Origin: Pseudomonas marincola
Lineage (GTDB): Bacteria; Pseudomonadota; Gammaproteobacteria; Pseudomonadales; Pseudomonadaceae
DNA length: 64,000 bases
Assembly (NCBI RefSeq): GCF_900116605.1
Contig: NZ_FPBC01000014.1
Location: forward strand, 1 to 64,000
Direction: 5' to 3'
Shown: piece after piece, positions 34,206 through 43,333 of the stretch
How positions within the stretch are numbered: position 1 is the first letter of the stretch
Layout: each line of letters opens with the position of its first letter
Made by a program: the position numbers and the translations under genes
Notes under the pieces: model-generated
The model's database searches: none
Told to the model about the DNA's origin: nothing
What the model saw: only the letters and a program-made list of their open reading frames with translations

Positions 34206-34798
34206 CGAATAGGGATTTCTTCTTGTGAAAGCCTGAGGGTGAGTTCCCGTCTGTTCAGACTATCACGCCCATGCTGGTCTTAGTGTTAAAGCAGCTTAGC
34301 GACCCAGTTCCGCACAGTCGCACGATCTAAAAAAGAGCAGAAAACACCTTGCCTATTCATGTATGGCCATACTGAGTTGTCCACCGTCCCTTACAGGCGG
34401 CTTCGATTGCCCCGGCACCCGATGGCCAGGTGACGCCGTATCGGGATGACGGGATCCCGCAAGAGACTCCAGGAAAATGGTCTGAGTCTCACCTGGATAC
34501 CACCTCAATAAGCGAGCCGCCGGCAATAGACGACTACATTTGTGTAGTGGCGAATGATCGATCGCTCGTGTCGCGCTTTATTGATCTCGCCCTGCTCATC
34601 AGTGAAGTCCAGATGATCGAAGATTTGCGTAAGTGGCTCGTGCTTTCGTCAGATACTTTATAAGCGATCGTCAACACTTTCCTAAAAGTGTATGTGCCAA
34701 GGCTCCCTCCCTGCTAGATAGACTGCCTCCCACGCATAAGCAAAGGTTGGGAAATCTATCGGCGCAGGAGGAGTCTATAGGTACCAGGTACAGATTTA
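34206..34798. other. Gene-free boundary stretch between antitoxin remnant and steroid genes
   Basis: 593 bases. One 77-codon plus-strand frame (34430-34663) has no recognisable family and no ribosome site. AT/GC content varies along it, which suggests joined fragments. No terminator could be recognised for the minus-strand ksh gene that ends at 34799. Confidence 0.4.
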
Positions 34799-35839
34799 TC
34801 AGCGCTCGTCGACGGTTACAAACTCACGCAACTCTTTATGCATTGCCGGAACTTCGGCTTCATCCATGAAGAACTGCTGATACCACTCGCGCAATTGGTA
34901 GATCGGACCGTCGCCTGCAGCCAGTACAGGGTTATCGACCCGACGTTTATGAGCCCAAATGTCAACGTCCTGATAGAACGAGTTGCGGTTTTGCTGGACG
35001 TAATCCAAGGCCAATTGTTGATTCTGCTCTTCAGTCCATCCAGGAATCTTCTTTACCAACACGCCGAATCGCAACTGAAACTGGTTAGGACCAATAGGTA
35101 CATGGCAATTGAGCAAAATACTCTCGACCGTCAGCCCATCATAAACGGCCTTCATTCGTGTGAAGTGGGTAGCGGGACCGTAATACGCAGAGTCGGCTAC
35201 CAGATCACCGCCAAGCCGCTCGGAATCTCCGCAGAACATCTGCGTGCCAATATGTCCATGAAAGGTATTACGGAAATATTTGGTTGGGGTGCCATGCACT
35301 GGGCCGAAGTGCTGAGCATCCACAAGGTTATCGACTAATTCACGCGGGTTGGTATCAATGATCATCAGATCCATGTGCCAGTCATGATCCCAATCTTCAC
35401 TTTCAAACTCAGGTAAGTGAGGAATCTCGATCCCTTCTGCAGGCGGATTACCTTCCGGGTTGTTCCATACGAATAGCAGCCCGTTAACTTCACTGCTTAA
35501 CCACTTCCGTGTTTTTGCTTTTGGCGGAATGCGCTTGCAGTAAGGAATATCAGTGCATCGGCCGCTGGCATCGAATGACCAGTGGTGGAATGCGCAGACA
35601 ACTTTTCCGTCAATCAACTCCCCTTGCGACAAGTCAGCGCCCATGTGCGGACAATAGGCATCAAGAATGCTGATGACACCATCGGGCGCGGCAAATGCCA
35701 ATAGACGAGTGCCAAGAATATTCAGTGTATGCAGCTTGCCATCGCGGTATTCCTTGGCCTCGCCTACACAGTGCCAACCACGCGCATAGCGATGCTCGGC
35801 AGCTTCGACGACGGGTTTTATGTCGATCAACTGATTCAT
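34799..35839 (-). CDS. kshA: Rieske non-heme iron oxygenase, KshA-like (3-ketosteroid 9alpha-hydroxylase oxygenase component)
   Basis: 346 residues. KshA hydroxylates C9 of 3-ketosteroids, which with 1,2-dehydrogenation opens ring B. The opening YARGWHCVGEAKEYRDGK, the Rieske cluster ligands CPHMGADLSQG and CAFHHWSFD, then IPYCKRIPPKAKTRKW and LLFVWNNPEGNPP run parallel to known KshA. The catalytic iron ligands lie in DNLVDAQHFGPVHG, and the end HKRRVDNPVLAAGDGPIYQL, REWYQQFF is a KshA hallmark. Start at 35839, preceded by TAAGGATC. No reductase (KshB) gene is adjacent. Steroid substrate is inferred from similarity and from the C/D-ring operon that follows. Confidence 0.85.
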   Translation of the reverse strand: MNQLIDIKPVVEAAEHRYARGWHCVGEAKEYRDGKLHTLNILGTRLLAFAAPDGVISILDAYCPHMGADLSQGELIDGKVVCAFHHWSFDASGRCTDIPYCKRIPPKAKTRKWLSSEVNGLLFVWNNPEGNPPAEGIEIPHLPEFESEDWDHDWHMDLMIIDTNPRELVDNLVDAQHFGPVHGTPTKYFRNTFHGHIGTQMFCGDSERLGGDLVADSAYYGPATHFTRMKAVYDGLTVESILLNCHVPIGPNQFQLRFGVLVKKIPGWTEEQNQQLALDYVQQNRNSFYQDVDIWAHKRRVDNPVLAAGDGPIYQLREWYQQFFMDEAEVPAMHKELREFVTVDER

Positions 35840-36006
35840 TTTGTGATCCTTACTGAGCATTTTTATAATTGTTCACTTCGGTTGAGTTCTGCCTGTTGCC
35901 CGACGCATAGGGCGCACTAAGGCAGATATCTACCCGGAGGAACCGAGACCGATGCCCTTCATATTGGTGTTACTGAACGAGACGTTCATCCTTCACTTGG
36001 ACTATG

Positions 36007-36831
36007 TCAGGGCGTTACGAGCTGATGTTCAGCAGCAAATGGCTGTGCATTTATCGTGCGACTCTGCTGCTCACCAGCACAGTCCTGAGTCGCCAACCAG
36101 AGCATGACCGCTGCTGGTAGTTCTGGCGGGGCTGAACCTGCACCAAGGGCACGAATGCCGGCATCTCCGATTGTGGCCTGCAAAGCTTCAGTCGTGACCA
36201 CACCCGGGTTGACTGTGTAAGCGCGAATACCCTGGTGGCCAAGCTCAACTTTAAGCACACCAGACAAACGCGAAACCGCGGCTTTGCCTGCGGCATAAGC
36301 GTAACCCCAGCCACCTTGAGCCGCAGAAATTGGAGGGTTTCTTTCACCTGCTCCAGACGTGACGTTGATGATTACACCGCCACCTTGCTCTGCCATTGCC
36401 TGCGCAATACGCCGGCTGAGAACAAATGGAGAGATCAGGTAGGCCTGCGCTACACGCTGGAGCGTTTCAATCTGCAATTGAGCCAAGCCCGAGTTCAGGT
36501 CACGACCCTGATATACAGCGTTATTGACCAGCACATCGATACGCCCAGCTTCAGTCAGCGCTTGTTCTGCAGCGAGCTCTACCGAAACTATATCGAGCAA
36601 ATCCAGGTTTATGCACCATGCACGTCTGCCGAGGGCACGTATCTCAGCAGCCACACTGTCGAGACTCCCCGGCAGCGGATTGCCATCAAGGCCCTGTAAT
36701 CTGTGTTCAGAGTAGGCACTTGTGTGACGACGGCCTGCTAGCACCACATCAAATCCGTGGGCCGCAAAAGCCAGCGCGGTAGTACGGCCGATACCACGGC
36801 TGGCACCCGTAATCATGGCGACGTTAGTCAT
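36007..36831 (-). CDS. Short-chain dehydrogenase/reductase
   Basis: 274 residues. Rossmann motif MITGASRGIGRTTALAF, NNAV near residue 110, the catalytic Ser in INVTSGAG and Tyr-Lys in YAYAAGKAAVSR. Steroid dehydrogenases of the SDR type are common in such clusters, but sequence alone does not fix position or substrate. A good AAGGAT lies before the ATG. It is transcribed in the same direction as the KshA-like gene, 167 bases upstream of it, and could share its promoter. Confidence 0.85.
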   Translation of the reverse strand: MTNVAMITGASRGIGRTTALAFAAHGFDVVLAGRRHTSAYSEHRLQGLDGNPLPGSLDSVAAEIRALGRRAWCINLDLLDIVSVELAAEQALTEAGRIDVLVNNAVYQGRDLNSGLAQLQIETLQRVAQAYLISPFVLSRRIAQAMAEQGGGVIINVTSGAGERNPPISAAQGGWGYAYAAGKAAVSRLSGVLKVELGHQGIRAYTVNPGVVTTEALQATIGDAGIRALGAGSAPPELPAAVMLWLATQDCAGEQQSRTINAQPFAAEHQLVTP

Positions 36832-37092
36832 TGTTCAGATATCCTTACTCAACAGACAGATACAACCGTATAAGCGCATCTGAGCCCCAAACCAGGCTAT
36901 GGGCGTCCACTTACACGCGGATAATTCGATGAATGGCCTTTCAGCCCCGAACGATTACCAGAGTATCCAGAGCAAGAACATGCAGGATCATCGTCTGGAC
37001 AGACTATCGGTACAAAACAAACCTTGATTGCAGAGGTATCAAGATTTGCATGCCACAAGCCTGCGAAAGCTCGCAGGCTTGCTCGAATGGCA
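36832..37092. other. Intergenic region between SDR and first LuxR gene
   Basis: 261 bases. Apart from the hairpin at 37057-37080, no gene is seen. It must carry the promoter of the SDR-kshA unit and could contain the target site of the LuxR regulators. Confidence 0.4.
37057..37080 (-). terminator. Hairpin downstream of the first LuxR gene
   Basis: AAGCCTGCGA / TCGCAGGCTT, a perfect 10-bp stem with a 4-base loop, 13 bases after the luxR stop on the minus strand. There is no T-run on the minus-strand side. Confidence 0.55.
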
Positions 37093-38337
37093 CTAGGAGA
37101 CGCGTAACGAACGCAGCTCAGGACGGGGGATCACAGCACCTCGACTCACCAGAGGCGTGACATTGCACGTTCCTAATGAAACCACACTGTTGAGCATCAC
37201 ACGCACCAGCTCTGCCTGGCGGCGTACGCCAGTCTTGGAGAAAATCGCGCGCAGATGAGCCCGCGCGGTGTTACGCATGATGCCCAAGTTTTCTGCTGCT
37301 TCTTCCAGTGACAGTCCGTTAGCCAACTCTAATGCCAGAGCAGTTTCAGCCGGCGTGAAGTTGAACAACTCCTTGGCGACACGGTTATCAACTTGAGAGC
37401 GCCCGACAGAGTCACGGATATACATAATCACTGTTGGCCGCCCCTTCCCCTCTGCCCACTCAAGAGTAGGCACCGCTTCGATCACGACACCAAGGCTGAC
37501 CTCGCCAGAAGGCCGAGCAATAGACAACGCTTCACGTGTTACAGCGCCGTCGCCGTTGGTCTGCACCTCTAAAGCGTCACGTATCAGCTTGTGCAATTCT
37601 CGGTTGTCGCTGGGATAACTGGCTTCCAGGCGTGTGCCTACCAGCTTGATGCCATCCGCCTCGTTCAGCATGCTTCGCGCTACATCATTAAGTTGCAGTA
37701 CACAGCCCGTTTCATCGAGTATCAATGTGGCAACTGAGAGGCGATTTATCGCTTCAGCGTACAGACTGCCCAGCGATTCACTGCGGCCTAAAAGATTGTG
37801 CACGTGCAGTGAACGGCGAAGGTAAGGCAGTAGGCGGTTGCAAAGGGCTTTGTCTTCAGGACTGAATGCCGGTTGATTGTGACCGCGGGTGATTCGGAAG
37901 CGCAGCACACCTGCTTCTTGTGTAGAAATATCAGCCCCCATGATGTGATAGACATCATTGTGCTTGCTGTACCCAGCGTAATAAGGGTTGGCTTCCCACT
38001 CAGCTGTTGTCATCACATCCTCGATAGAAAACACCTTATCCGCTGGCATATGCGAGAAAGGACTATCGGTGTGGTAATAAGTAAAGTGGGTCAGTTTTCC
38101 ACTGCCTTCAACCTCACCAGCAACCAACATCAAGGCCACATTATCAACGCCCGGAATACGAAGGATTAAGGTCGCGTAGTTCGCCGCGAACAAGCGCCGA
38201 AGCTCTTCAAGTGCGTCGGAGAGGCGGTCGTTATCTAGTGCACCATCCTGAATACAACCGACAATATGATCGTAGCTGTCCAGTGTCAGTAACGTACCGT
38301 TGGAGGTAACCAATGAGTTAGGCATTGCTGTATTCAT
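37093..38337 (-). CDS. LuxR-type regulator, TeiR-like (steroid-responsive candidate), paralogue 1
   Basis: 414 residues. The C-terminal LuxR HTH is FTPAETALALELANGLSLEE, AAENLGIMRNTARAHLRAIF, SKTGVRRQAELV. The N-terminal 340 residues are a sensor of the type found in TeiR, the testosterone-inducible regulator of Comamonas testosteroni, and include a PAS-like middle region (VATLILDETGCVLQLNDVA). It lacks a receiver domain or autoinducer-binding signature. A very similar paralogue lies next to it upstream. Its site in a steroid region suggests it activates these operons; the ligand is unknown. Confidence 0.82.
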   Translation of the reverse strand: MNTAMPNSLVTSNGTLLTLDSYDHIVGCIQDGALDNDRLSDALEELRRLFAANYATLILRIPGVDNVALMLVAGEVEGSGKLTHFTYYHTDSPFSHMPADKVFSIEDVMTTAEWEANPYYAGYSKHNDVYHIMGADISTQEAGVLRFRITRGHNQPAFSPEDKALCNRLLPYLRRSLHVHNLLGRSESLGSLYAEAINRLSVATLILDETGCVLQLNDVARSMLNEADGIKLVGTRLEASYPSDNRELHKLIRDALEVQTNGDGAVTREALSIARPSGEVSLGVVIEAVPTLEWAEGKGRPTVIMYIRDSVGRSQVDNRVAKELFNFTPAETALALELANGLSLEEAAENLGIMRNTARAHLRAIFSKTGVRRQAELVRVMLNSVVSLGTCNVTPLVSRGAVIPRPELRSLRVS

Positions 38338-38507
38338 TTTTTTGCGACCTCAAAATACACCTCCAATGTAGGAGGCTATTATTTTTATGATGTATTAAGG
38401 CGTCTTTTATCAGGCCCACAACTGACTAATAGGTGCGACACTCTGACGCAATCTAAACTATTTGCCCTGTCTTTAGAACGGGAACCGACGACCGCCCCGT
38501 CAGGCAT

Positions 38508-39707
38508 TCATGTCTTCTTATTTCTCACCTCATTCAAAGGTTGTGTGGCATCACTTTGCTGCCCCAATGAAGCAACACTGTTCAGAATCAGACGCACCAA
38601 TTCGGTCTGACGCCTAACACCTGTTTTGGAAAATATCGCGCGCAAGTGCGCCCTGGCGGTATTGCGGCGTATGCCCAGCGATGCTGCGGCATCCTCCAGC
38701 GATAAACCGTTAGCCAACTCAAGTGCCAGGCTTGTCTCAGAGGGTGTAAAACCGAATAGCTGACGGGTCATTGCAGAGCTCAAAATTGAGCGACCGAGCG
38801 CATCGCGCACATAGACGATTACACTGGGCTTGCTTTGACCTTCATCCCACTCCTGATCTGGAACAGGTTCGATGATCAGGCCTAAACTCACCTGCCCTGA
38901 TGGCCGCGCAACCGATAAGGCTTCCGCCACAGTCGGCTGATCATGCCGTCTTACTGCCAAAGCGCTGCGTAATGCCTGATAGAGGCGCTTATTATCACCC
39001 GGATAATTAGCCTCCAGGCGCCCGCCTACGACTTTTAAGCCGTCACCTGTGGCCAGAATTTCGCGGGCAATCTGGTTGGCCTCGACAATGCTGCCATGCT
39101 CATCAAGCACTAGCGTGGCGATAGACAAGCGCCCAATCGTTTGTGCATAGAGCGTGTTTAGCGATTCTTTATGCCCGAGCAAGTTATGTATTTGAAGTGC
39201 TCGCGTCATGTGCGGAATCAACGAATGACATAATTGCTTATCAGCTTCTGAAAAGTCTGGTGTATCTTCCGGCCGAGTTATACGGAAACGAAAAACTCCA
39301 CCGACGGGTAAGGCGATATCAACACCCATCACGTGCAGGACATGTTGTGGAAGGCAGTGGGTTCGGTAATAGTCAGACTCGAGCCATGTGCTGTAGCTCA
39401 TCATATCTGTGACCGTAAAAACCTGATTCACAGGACAATTAATGAAGGGAGTCTGTGTGTGCGGATATGCAATATAAGTAATGCTACCCTCGCCCTCGAT
39501 GTCACCACTGACAACCATCAAACCCTTATCGCTGTTCTCGGGCGCGCGAATGATCAAGGTTGCATAATTAGCCTTGAACAACTCCCGCACATGCCCGAGG
39601 TATCGACTCCAGCTGTGATCGTCAATTGCAGCGTCATAGAGTTCACCCAGCAGAACATCGTAGGCGTCTGGTAGCGCAGCTATAACCCATTCACGTTTGA
39701 TCCCCAT
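38508..39707 (-). CDS. LuxR-type regulator, TeiR-like, paralogue 2 (coupled to RND gene)
   Basis: 399 residues. The HTH is FTPSETSLALELANGLSLED, AAASLGIRRNTARAHLRAIF, SKTGVRRQTELV, nearly equal to paralogue 1; the sensor halves also align (ANYATLIIRAP; SIATLVLDEHGSIVEANQIA). I start at the ATG 39707, one base after the RND stop codon, so the two genes are translationally linked; a TTG further up (39731) is less likely. Tandem TeiR-like genes with different operon attachments suggest different inducers or a cascade. Confidence 0.82.
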   Translation of the reverse strand: MGIKREWVIAALPDAYDVLLGELYDAAIDDHSWSRYLGHVRELFKANYATLIIRAPENSDKGLMVVSGDIEGEGSITYIAYPHTQTPFINCPVNQVFTVTDMMSYSTWLESDYYRTHCLPQHVLHVMGVDIALPVGGVFRFRITRPEDTPDFSEADKQLCHSLIPHMTRALQIHNLLGHKESLNTLYAQTIGRLSIATLVLDEHGSIVEANQIAREILATGDGLKVVGGRLEANYPGDNKRLYQALRSALAVRRHDQPTVAEALSVARPSGQVSLGLIIEPVPDQEWDEGQSKPSVIVYVRDALGRSILSSAMTRQLFGFTPSETSLALELANGLSLEDAAASLGIRRNTARAHLRAIFSKTGVRRQTELVRLILNSVASLGQQSDATQPLNEVRNKKT

Positions 39708-39708
39708 T

Positions 39709-42102
39709 TCAGAGCGGCCCAACGCCTTCAAGTGAAGCCTGAACGATAGGAGATTTAGCCCGCACCAGCGGCTTGCTGCGATGGAACCAGGCAGCTAGGC
39801 CTGGTAGGAGGAATATCGCTCCAAATACGTTGACCAAGAACATGAATGCCAGCAATGCACCCATGTCAGCCTGGAACTTAAGTGGTGCAAAGATCCACGT
39901 ACCGACACCGATAGACATGGTAAACGCAGTGAACAACGCTGCTGTACCGCGCTGGCACATCGCCTCGTAGAAGGCATTTCGTAAGTCTTTACCGGCGGCA
40001 AGCTCATGTTGCATACGCTCGTACAAATAAATGCCGTAATCGACCCCGACACCAACCCCGAGCGCCATCACCGGTAAGGTCGCAACTTTAAGGCCTATCC
40101 CAAAAACCGCCATAACGGCACTGCATAGGGTGGCAACAATGGCCAACGGGATCAGGATGCACAAAACGGCACGTCCGGAGCGAAATGTCAGCCAGCAAAA
40201 CAGTGCAACAGCCAACAGCAATGACCCATGCATTTGTGCTTCTGCCTGTTGCACTGCTTCATTGGACGCTGCCATTACGCCAACGTTGCCCCCTGCTAGC
40301 TTGAAGCTGATCTTGGGTTCATCAATGCTGGCAATAATTCGTTCAACCTGTTTGACAACGCGCGCGATGGTGTCGCCTTCATGATTATTTAGGAACAACA
40401 GCATCTGCATGGTCTGACAACCGTCCACCACCAAGCCAAGGGAGCTTGAATAAGCACGCGACCCTGCCATGAGTCCCCGAGTAGCGCCTGGTATAGCAGC
40501 CCAACGAGGATTGCCTTCGTTATTGCCAGCAATCGCAACTTTGCCCATGCCGGCAACACTCTGGATAGAGTTCACACCATCAATACTGCGGGCGTGAAAG
40601 TCGAGTTTTTCAACTGCGCGCATGACATCCGGGTCAAGACAAGCCTCTTCCACGCTGGCTTCCATGTATACAGCCAACACATCAAGGCCAATGGAATAGC
40701 TCTGACTAATTTGCAAGTTGTCTTGGTTGTAACGTGCTGTCTGGCGTAACTCAGGGGCGCCAACACCGACATCACCAACAATCAGTTCACGACTTTTCCA
40801 TGAACCGGCTACCAGCAATGCCAAGCTTATGGCGAACACCATCAAAGCCGGACCCGGGGTTGCAAGGATCGAAAGACGCCACCACAGACGATGCTTTTCT
40901 TGTTTGTTGCCTGTGCGAGGAACCCATCCGCGACGATCAATTTTCAGATACGAAATGATCACTGGCAGCATCATCTTGTTGGTGAACACCATCAGCAAGC
41001 CGCCGATGCACGCAGACACTCCTAATTCACGAACAATTGGAATATCGATGAGCATTATCACGCCGAACCCCAAGGCATTGGTAAACAGCGCTAATGCACC
41101 TGGGATAAAAATTTTGCAGAAGGCACTTTTTGCAGCGGCCTCTGAATCCAGGCCAGCAAACAGTTCCTGCTTCCATGCGTTGGTCATTTGCACCGCGTGC
41201 GAGACCCCGATAGAGAATATTAGGAACGGGACCAGAATCGACATCGGATCGATTCCCATGCCGATCAGCGGCAATATACCTAATAGCCAAATGACCGGAA
41301 TTAAGGCCACCAAAAGCGCCACAAGTGTTTGCACCAGCGAGCGAGAGTAAATCCAAAGCAGCAACGTTGTAATCAGGAAAGCGATGAAGAAGAACCCAAC
41401 AACTTCAACCAAGCCGTCAATCACATCGCCGACAAGTTTCGAGTAACCAACAATATTGATCGCTATGTTGTCGTTTTCATATTTAGTCCGGATAGCCTCA
41501 AGCTGCTTGGCAATCTCGACATAGGAGACTCGCTCACCAGTTTCAGGATTCAACTCCTGCAACTCAGCATTGACGATCGCAGCGCTCAAATCATTAGCCA
41601 CCAAACGGCCAATTTCACCCGAACGAGCGGCATTGTTGCGGACTTGATCCAAATCTTCTTGCGTGCCGCTGTACTGAGGAGGAATTACCACATCACCGAC
41701 AAAGCCTTCCTCGGAAATTTCTACATAGCGCACATCAGGCGTAAATAGCGAACGTACGCTCGAGCGGCGAACACCGGGAATGAAGAAAACATCATCAGTG
41801 ACTTGCCGAAGCACGTCGAGGAACTCGGGGTTGTAGATATCCCCTTCGCCTTTCCATTGGACGCTAACCAAAATGGTATTGGCGCCCGTAAACGTCTCAC
41901 TGTATTGCCGGTAGTTCTCCATGAAAGGATGGCTGGCAGGAATCTGCTTATTGAATCCTGGATCAAGTTTGATGTGCGTAGCACTGTAACCAAGCGCGAC
42001 AGTGATAAGAATGAACAACCACAGGAAAGCTTTGCGATGGCTTATCAAAAATTCGGCAAACGCGCAGACCCAGCGGTCAATAGTACGAACGGACTTAGTC
42101 AT
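39709..42102 (-). CDS. RND/MMPL-family membrane transporter
   Basis: 797 residues. Two repeats, each with one N-terminal helix, a large periplasmic loop (about 50-230 and 450-610) and a cluster of five helices (about 235-400 and 620-770), the MMPL/RND plan for exporters of hydrophobic molecules. Helix-4-like motifs: FLIFSIGVSHAVQMTNAWKQ and LGVGVGVDYGIYLYERMQ. Length is below the three-component RND pumps, as is usual in this subgroup. Start ATG 42102 with AGAGGTGG upstream. It follows a YCF48-like gene by nine bases. This pair recurs with DUF1329 and DUF1302 genes in clusters for hydrophobic substrates such as steroids; direction and cargo are unknown. Confidence 0.88.
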   Translation of the reverse strand: MTKSVRTIDRWVCAFAEFLISHRKAFLWLFILITVALGYSATHIKLDPGFNKQIPASHPFMENYRQYSETFTGANTILVSVQWKGEGDIYNPEFLDVLRQVTDDVFFIPGVRRSSVRSLFTPDVRYVEISEEGFVGDVVIPPQYSGTQEDLDQVRNNAARSGEIGRLVANDLSAAIVNAELQELNPETGERVSYVEIAKQLEAIRTKYENDNIAINIVGYSKLVGDVIDGLVEVVGFFFIAFLITTLLLWIYSRSLVQTLVALLVALIPVIWLLGILPLIGMGIDPMSILVPFLIFSIGVSHAVQMTNAWKQELFAGLDSEAAAKSAFCKIFIPGALALFTNALGFGVIMLIDIPIVRELGVSACIGGLLMVFTNKMMLPVIISYLKIDRRGWVPRTGNKQEKHRLWWRLSILATPGPALMVFAISLALLVAGSWKSRELIVGDVGVGAPELRQTARYNQDNLQISQSYSIGLDVLAVYMEASVEEACLDPDVMRAVEKLDFHARSIDGVNSIQSVAGMGKVAIAGNNEGNPRWAAIPGATRGLMAGSRAYSSSLGLVVDGCQTMQMLLFLNNHEGDTIARVVKQVERIIASIDEPKISFKLAGGNVGVMAASNEAVQQAEAQMHGSLLLAVALFCWLTFRSGRAVLCILIPLAIVATLCSAVMAVFGIGLKVATLPVMALGVGVGVDYGIYLYERMQHELAAGKDLRNAFYEAMCQRGTAALFTAFTMSIGVGTWIFAPLKFQADMGALLAFMFLVNVFGAIFLLPGLAAWFHRSKPLVRAKSPIVQASLEGVGPL

Positions 42103-42111
42103 GACCACCTC

Positions 42112-43080
42112 TTATTGACCGGTGCGCGCTAAATAATCGCGCTTGCGCTGTTGCAGACCAAATTGGCCTGCAACAATGAACTCACTGTTGGGCAATACCA
42201 CTGCCGAGGTTAGCGTGCCCAGTCCGCGCATATAACCGAGACCTTGCAGCTCACCCTCGCGTGAAATATTGACGTAAGCACCGCCCGTACCAACGATCAC
42301 AACTCCGCGTGCATCTGTGGCATGTCCATAGAGAGGTAGTTGGTGAGGCAATGCAATCTGCTTCCAGTTAAGGCCATCGTCATGGCTGACGAAAACGTTT
42401 CCGCGCATGCCGTAGGTCACCCAGTTACTGCCTTCTAGGTGAGCAACACCAAACAACGATCCACGGTAGAATGGTTCGATGGTTTGCCAGCTCTGGCCTT
42501 CATCTTTACTGCGCATCACCAAACCCATTTCGCCAACCATAAGTTGAATGCGGTCGCCATCCCCATCCAGGTCGTTGAGGTGCTCGCCCTGAATATTCAA
42601 CTGAACGGGGGTCCACTTGAGGCCCTTATCATTTGATTTGAAGAAACGGCCGAAGCTGCCATAAGCAAAAATTTTCTGACCATTAGGGCTCCATGTCCCC
42701 ATCAATGGCTCACCACTGCTTTTGTCATCCATAATCACCTGCCAACTGTCGCCCGCATCCTCACTGCGCAGCATCAACTGGTCATGCCCCACTGCAATCA
42801 GCAGCTTCCCCCCAAGCCATGTGACACCGGTTAACGTCACAGGCGACTGCTCATCACTATGGGTTCGCCGCCAGCTGGCACCATCATCGTCGCTGACAAT
42901 AATGGTGCCGCGTTCACCCACAGCGACCATGCGATCATCGAAGTGCACGAGATCATTGAATTGAATGCGTTTGAGGTCGAGATCGACCTGTGGGACAACG
43001 CCATCATGACGCGGTGAGAAGGCATAAAGAACCAGTGCGGTAACCACGAGGCAGAAGGAGTAACTGATCAGTTTGCTCAT
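42112..43080 (-). CDS. YCF48/Hcf136-like beta-propeller protein (BNR repeats), exported
   Basis: 322 residues. N-terminal membrane/signal segment (about 4-22), then repeats of the BNR/Asp-box type: SDDDGASWRR, SEDAGDSWQV, SNDKGLKWTP, SKDEGQSWQT and SHDDGLNWKQ. These give a propeller located in the periplasm. The family (photosynthesis system II assembly factor YCF48-like) is common beside RND/MMPL transporters in degradation clusters, presumably as a periplasmic partner. First gene of the YCF48-RND-LuxR unit. Confidence 0.87.
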   Translation of the reverse strand: MSKLISYSFCLVVTALVLYAFSPRHDGVVPQVDLDLKRIQFNDLVHFDDRMVAVGERGTIIVSDDDGASWRRTHSDEQSPVTLTGVTWLGGKLLIAVGHDQLMLRSEDAGDSWQVIMDDKSSGEPLMGTWSPNGQKIFAYGSFGRFFKSNDKGLKWTPVQLNIQGEHLNDLDGDGDRIQLMVGEMGLVMRSKDEGQSWQTIEPFYRGSLFGVAHLEGSNWVTYGMRGNVFVSHDDGLNWKQIALPHQLPLYGHATDARGVVIVGTGGAYVNISREGELQGLGYMRGLGTLTSAVVLPNSEFIVAGQFGLQQRKRDYLARTGQ

Positions 43081-43281
43081 GACTCAATCCTGACTTTTGG
43101 ACTCCAGACGGAGTACGTTTTATTTTTATGGGTCTGCCAAATACCTGTACGTGAGGGTCGCCAGATTTGAACAGCTCGTGAGGGGATACTCAGGCAGGAG
43201 AGTCGCGCCAACATCGTCCAAACGGCTTACATATGTTCACCGACATCAATGGGGCTAGAACCCCCGATATAGACGCAACAA

Positions 43282-43312
43282 TGCAAAAACCCGCACATGG
43301 CGGGTTTTTGCA
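43282..43312. terminator. Bidirectional terminator at the end of the steroid C/D-ring operon
   Basis: TGCAAAAACCCGC / GCGGGTTTTTGCA, a perfect 13-bp stem with loop ACATG. Read on the minus strand it sits 20 bases after the thiolase stop and ends in TTTTTGCA, so it closes the long operon ahead of the YCF48 unit; it would also work on the other strand. Confidence 0.85.
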
Positions 43313-43333
43313 GGGTGTAGATCGTAAGTGGTA

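Noticed and set aside
34430..34663. 77-codon plus-strand frame in the boundary stretch
   Set aside because: No start signal and no recognisable family; kept only as part of the unexplained seam.
34799..35839. Aromatic-ring-hydroxylating dioxygenase alpha subunit
   Set aside because: The conserved end region and the spacing of motifs match the single-component KshA type, and no beta-subunit gene is adjacent.
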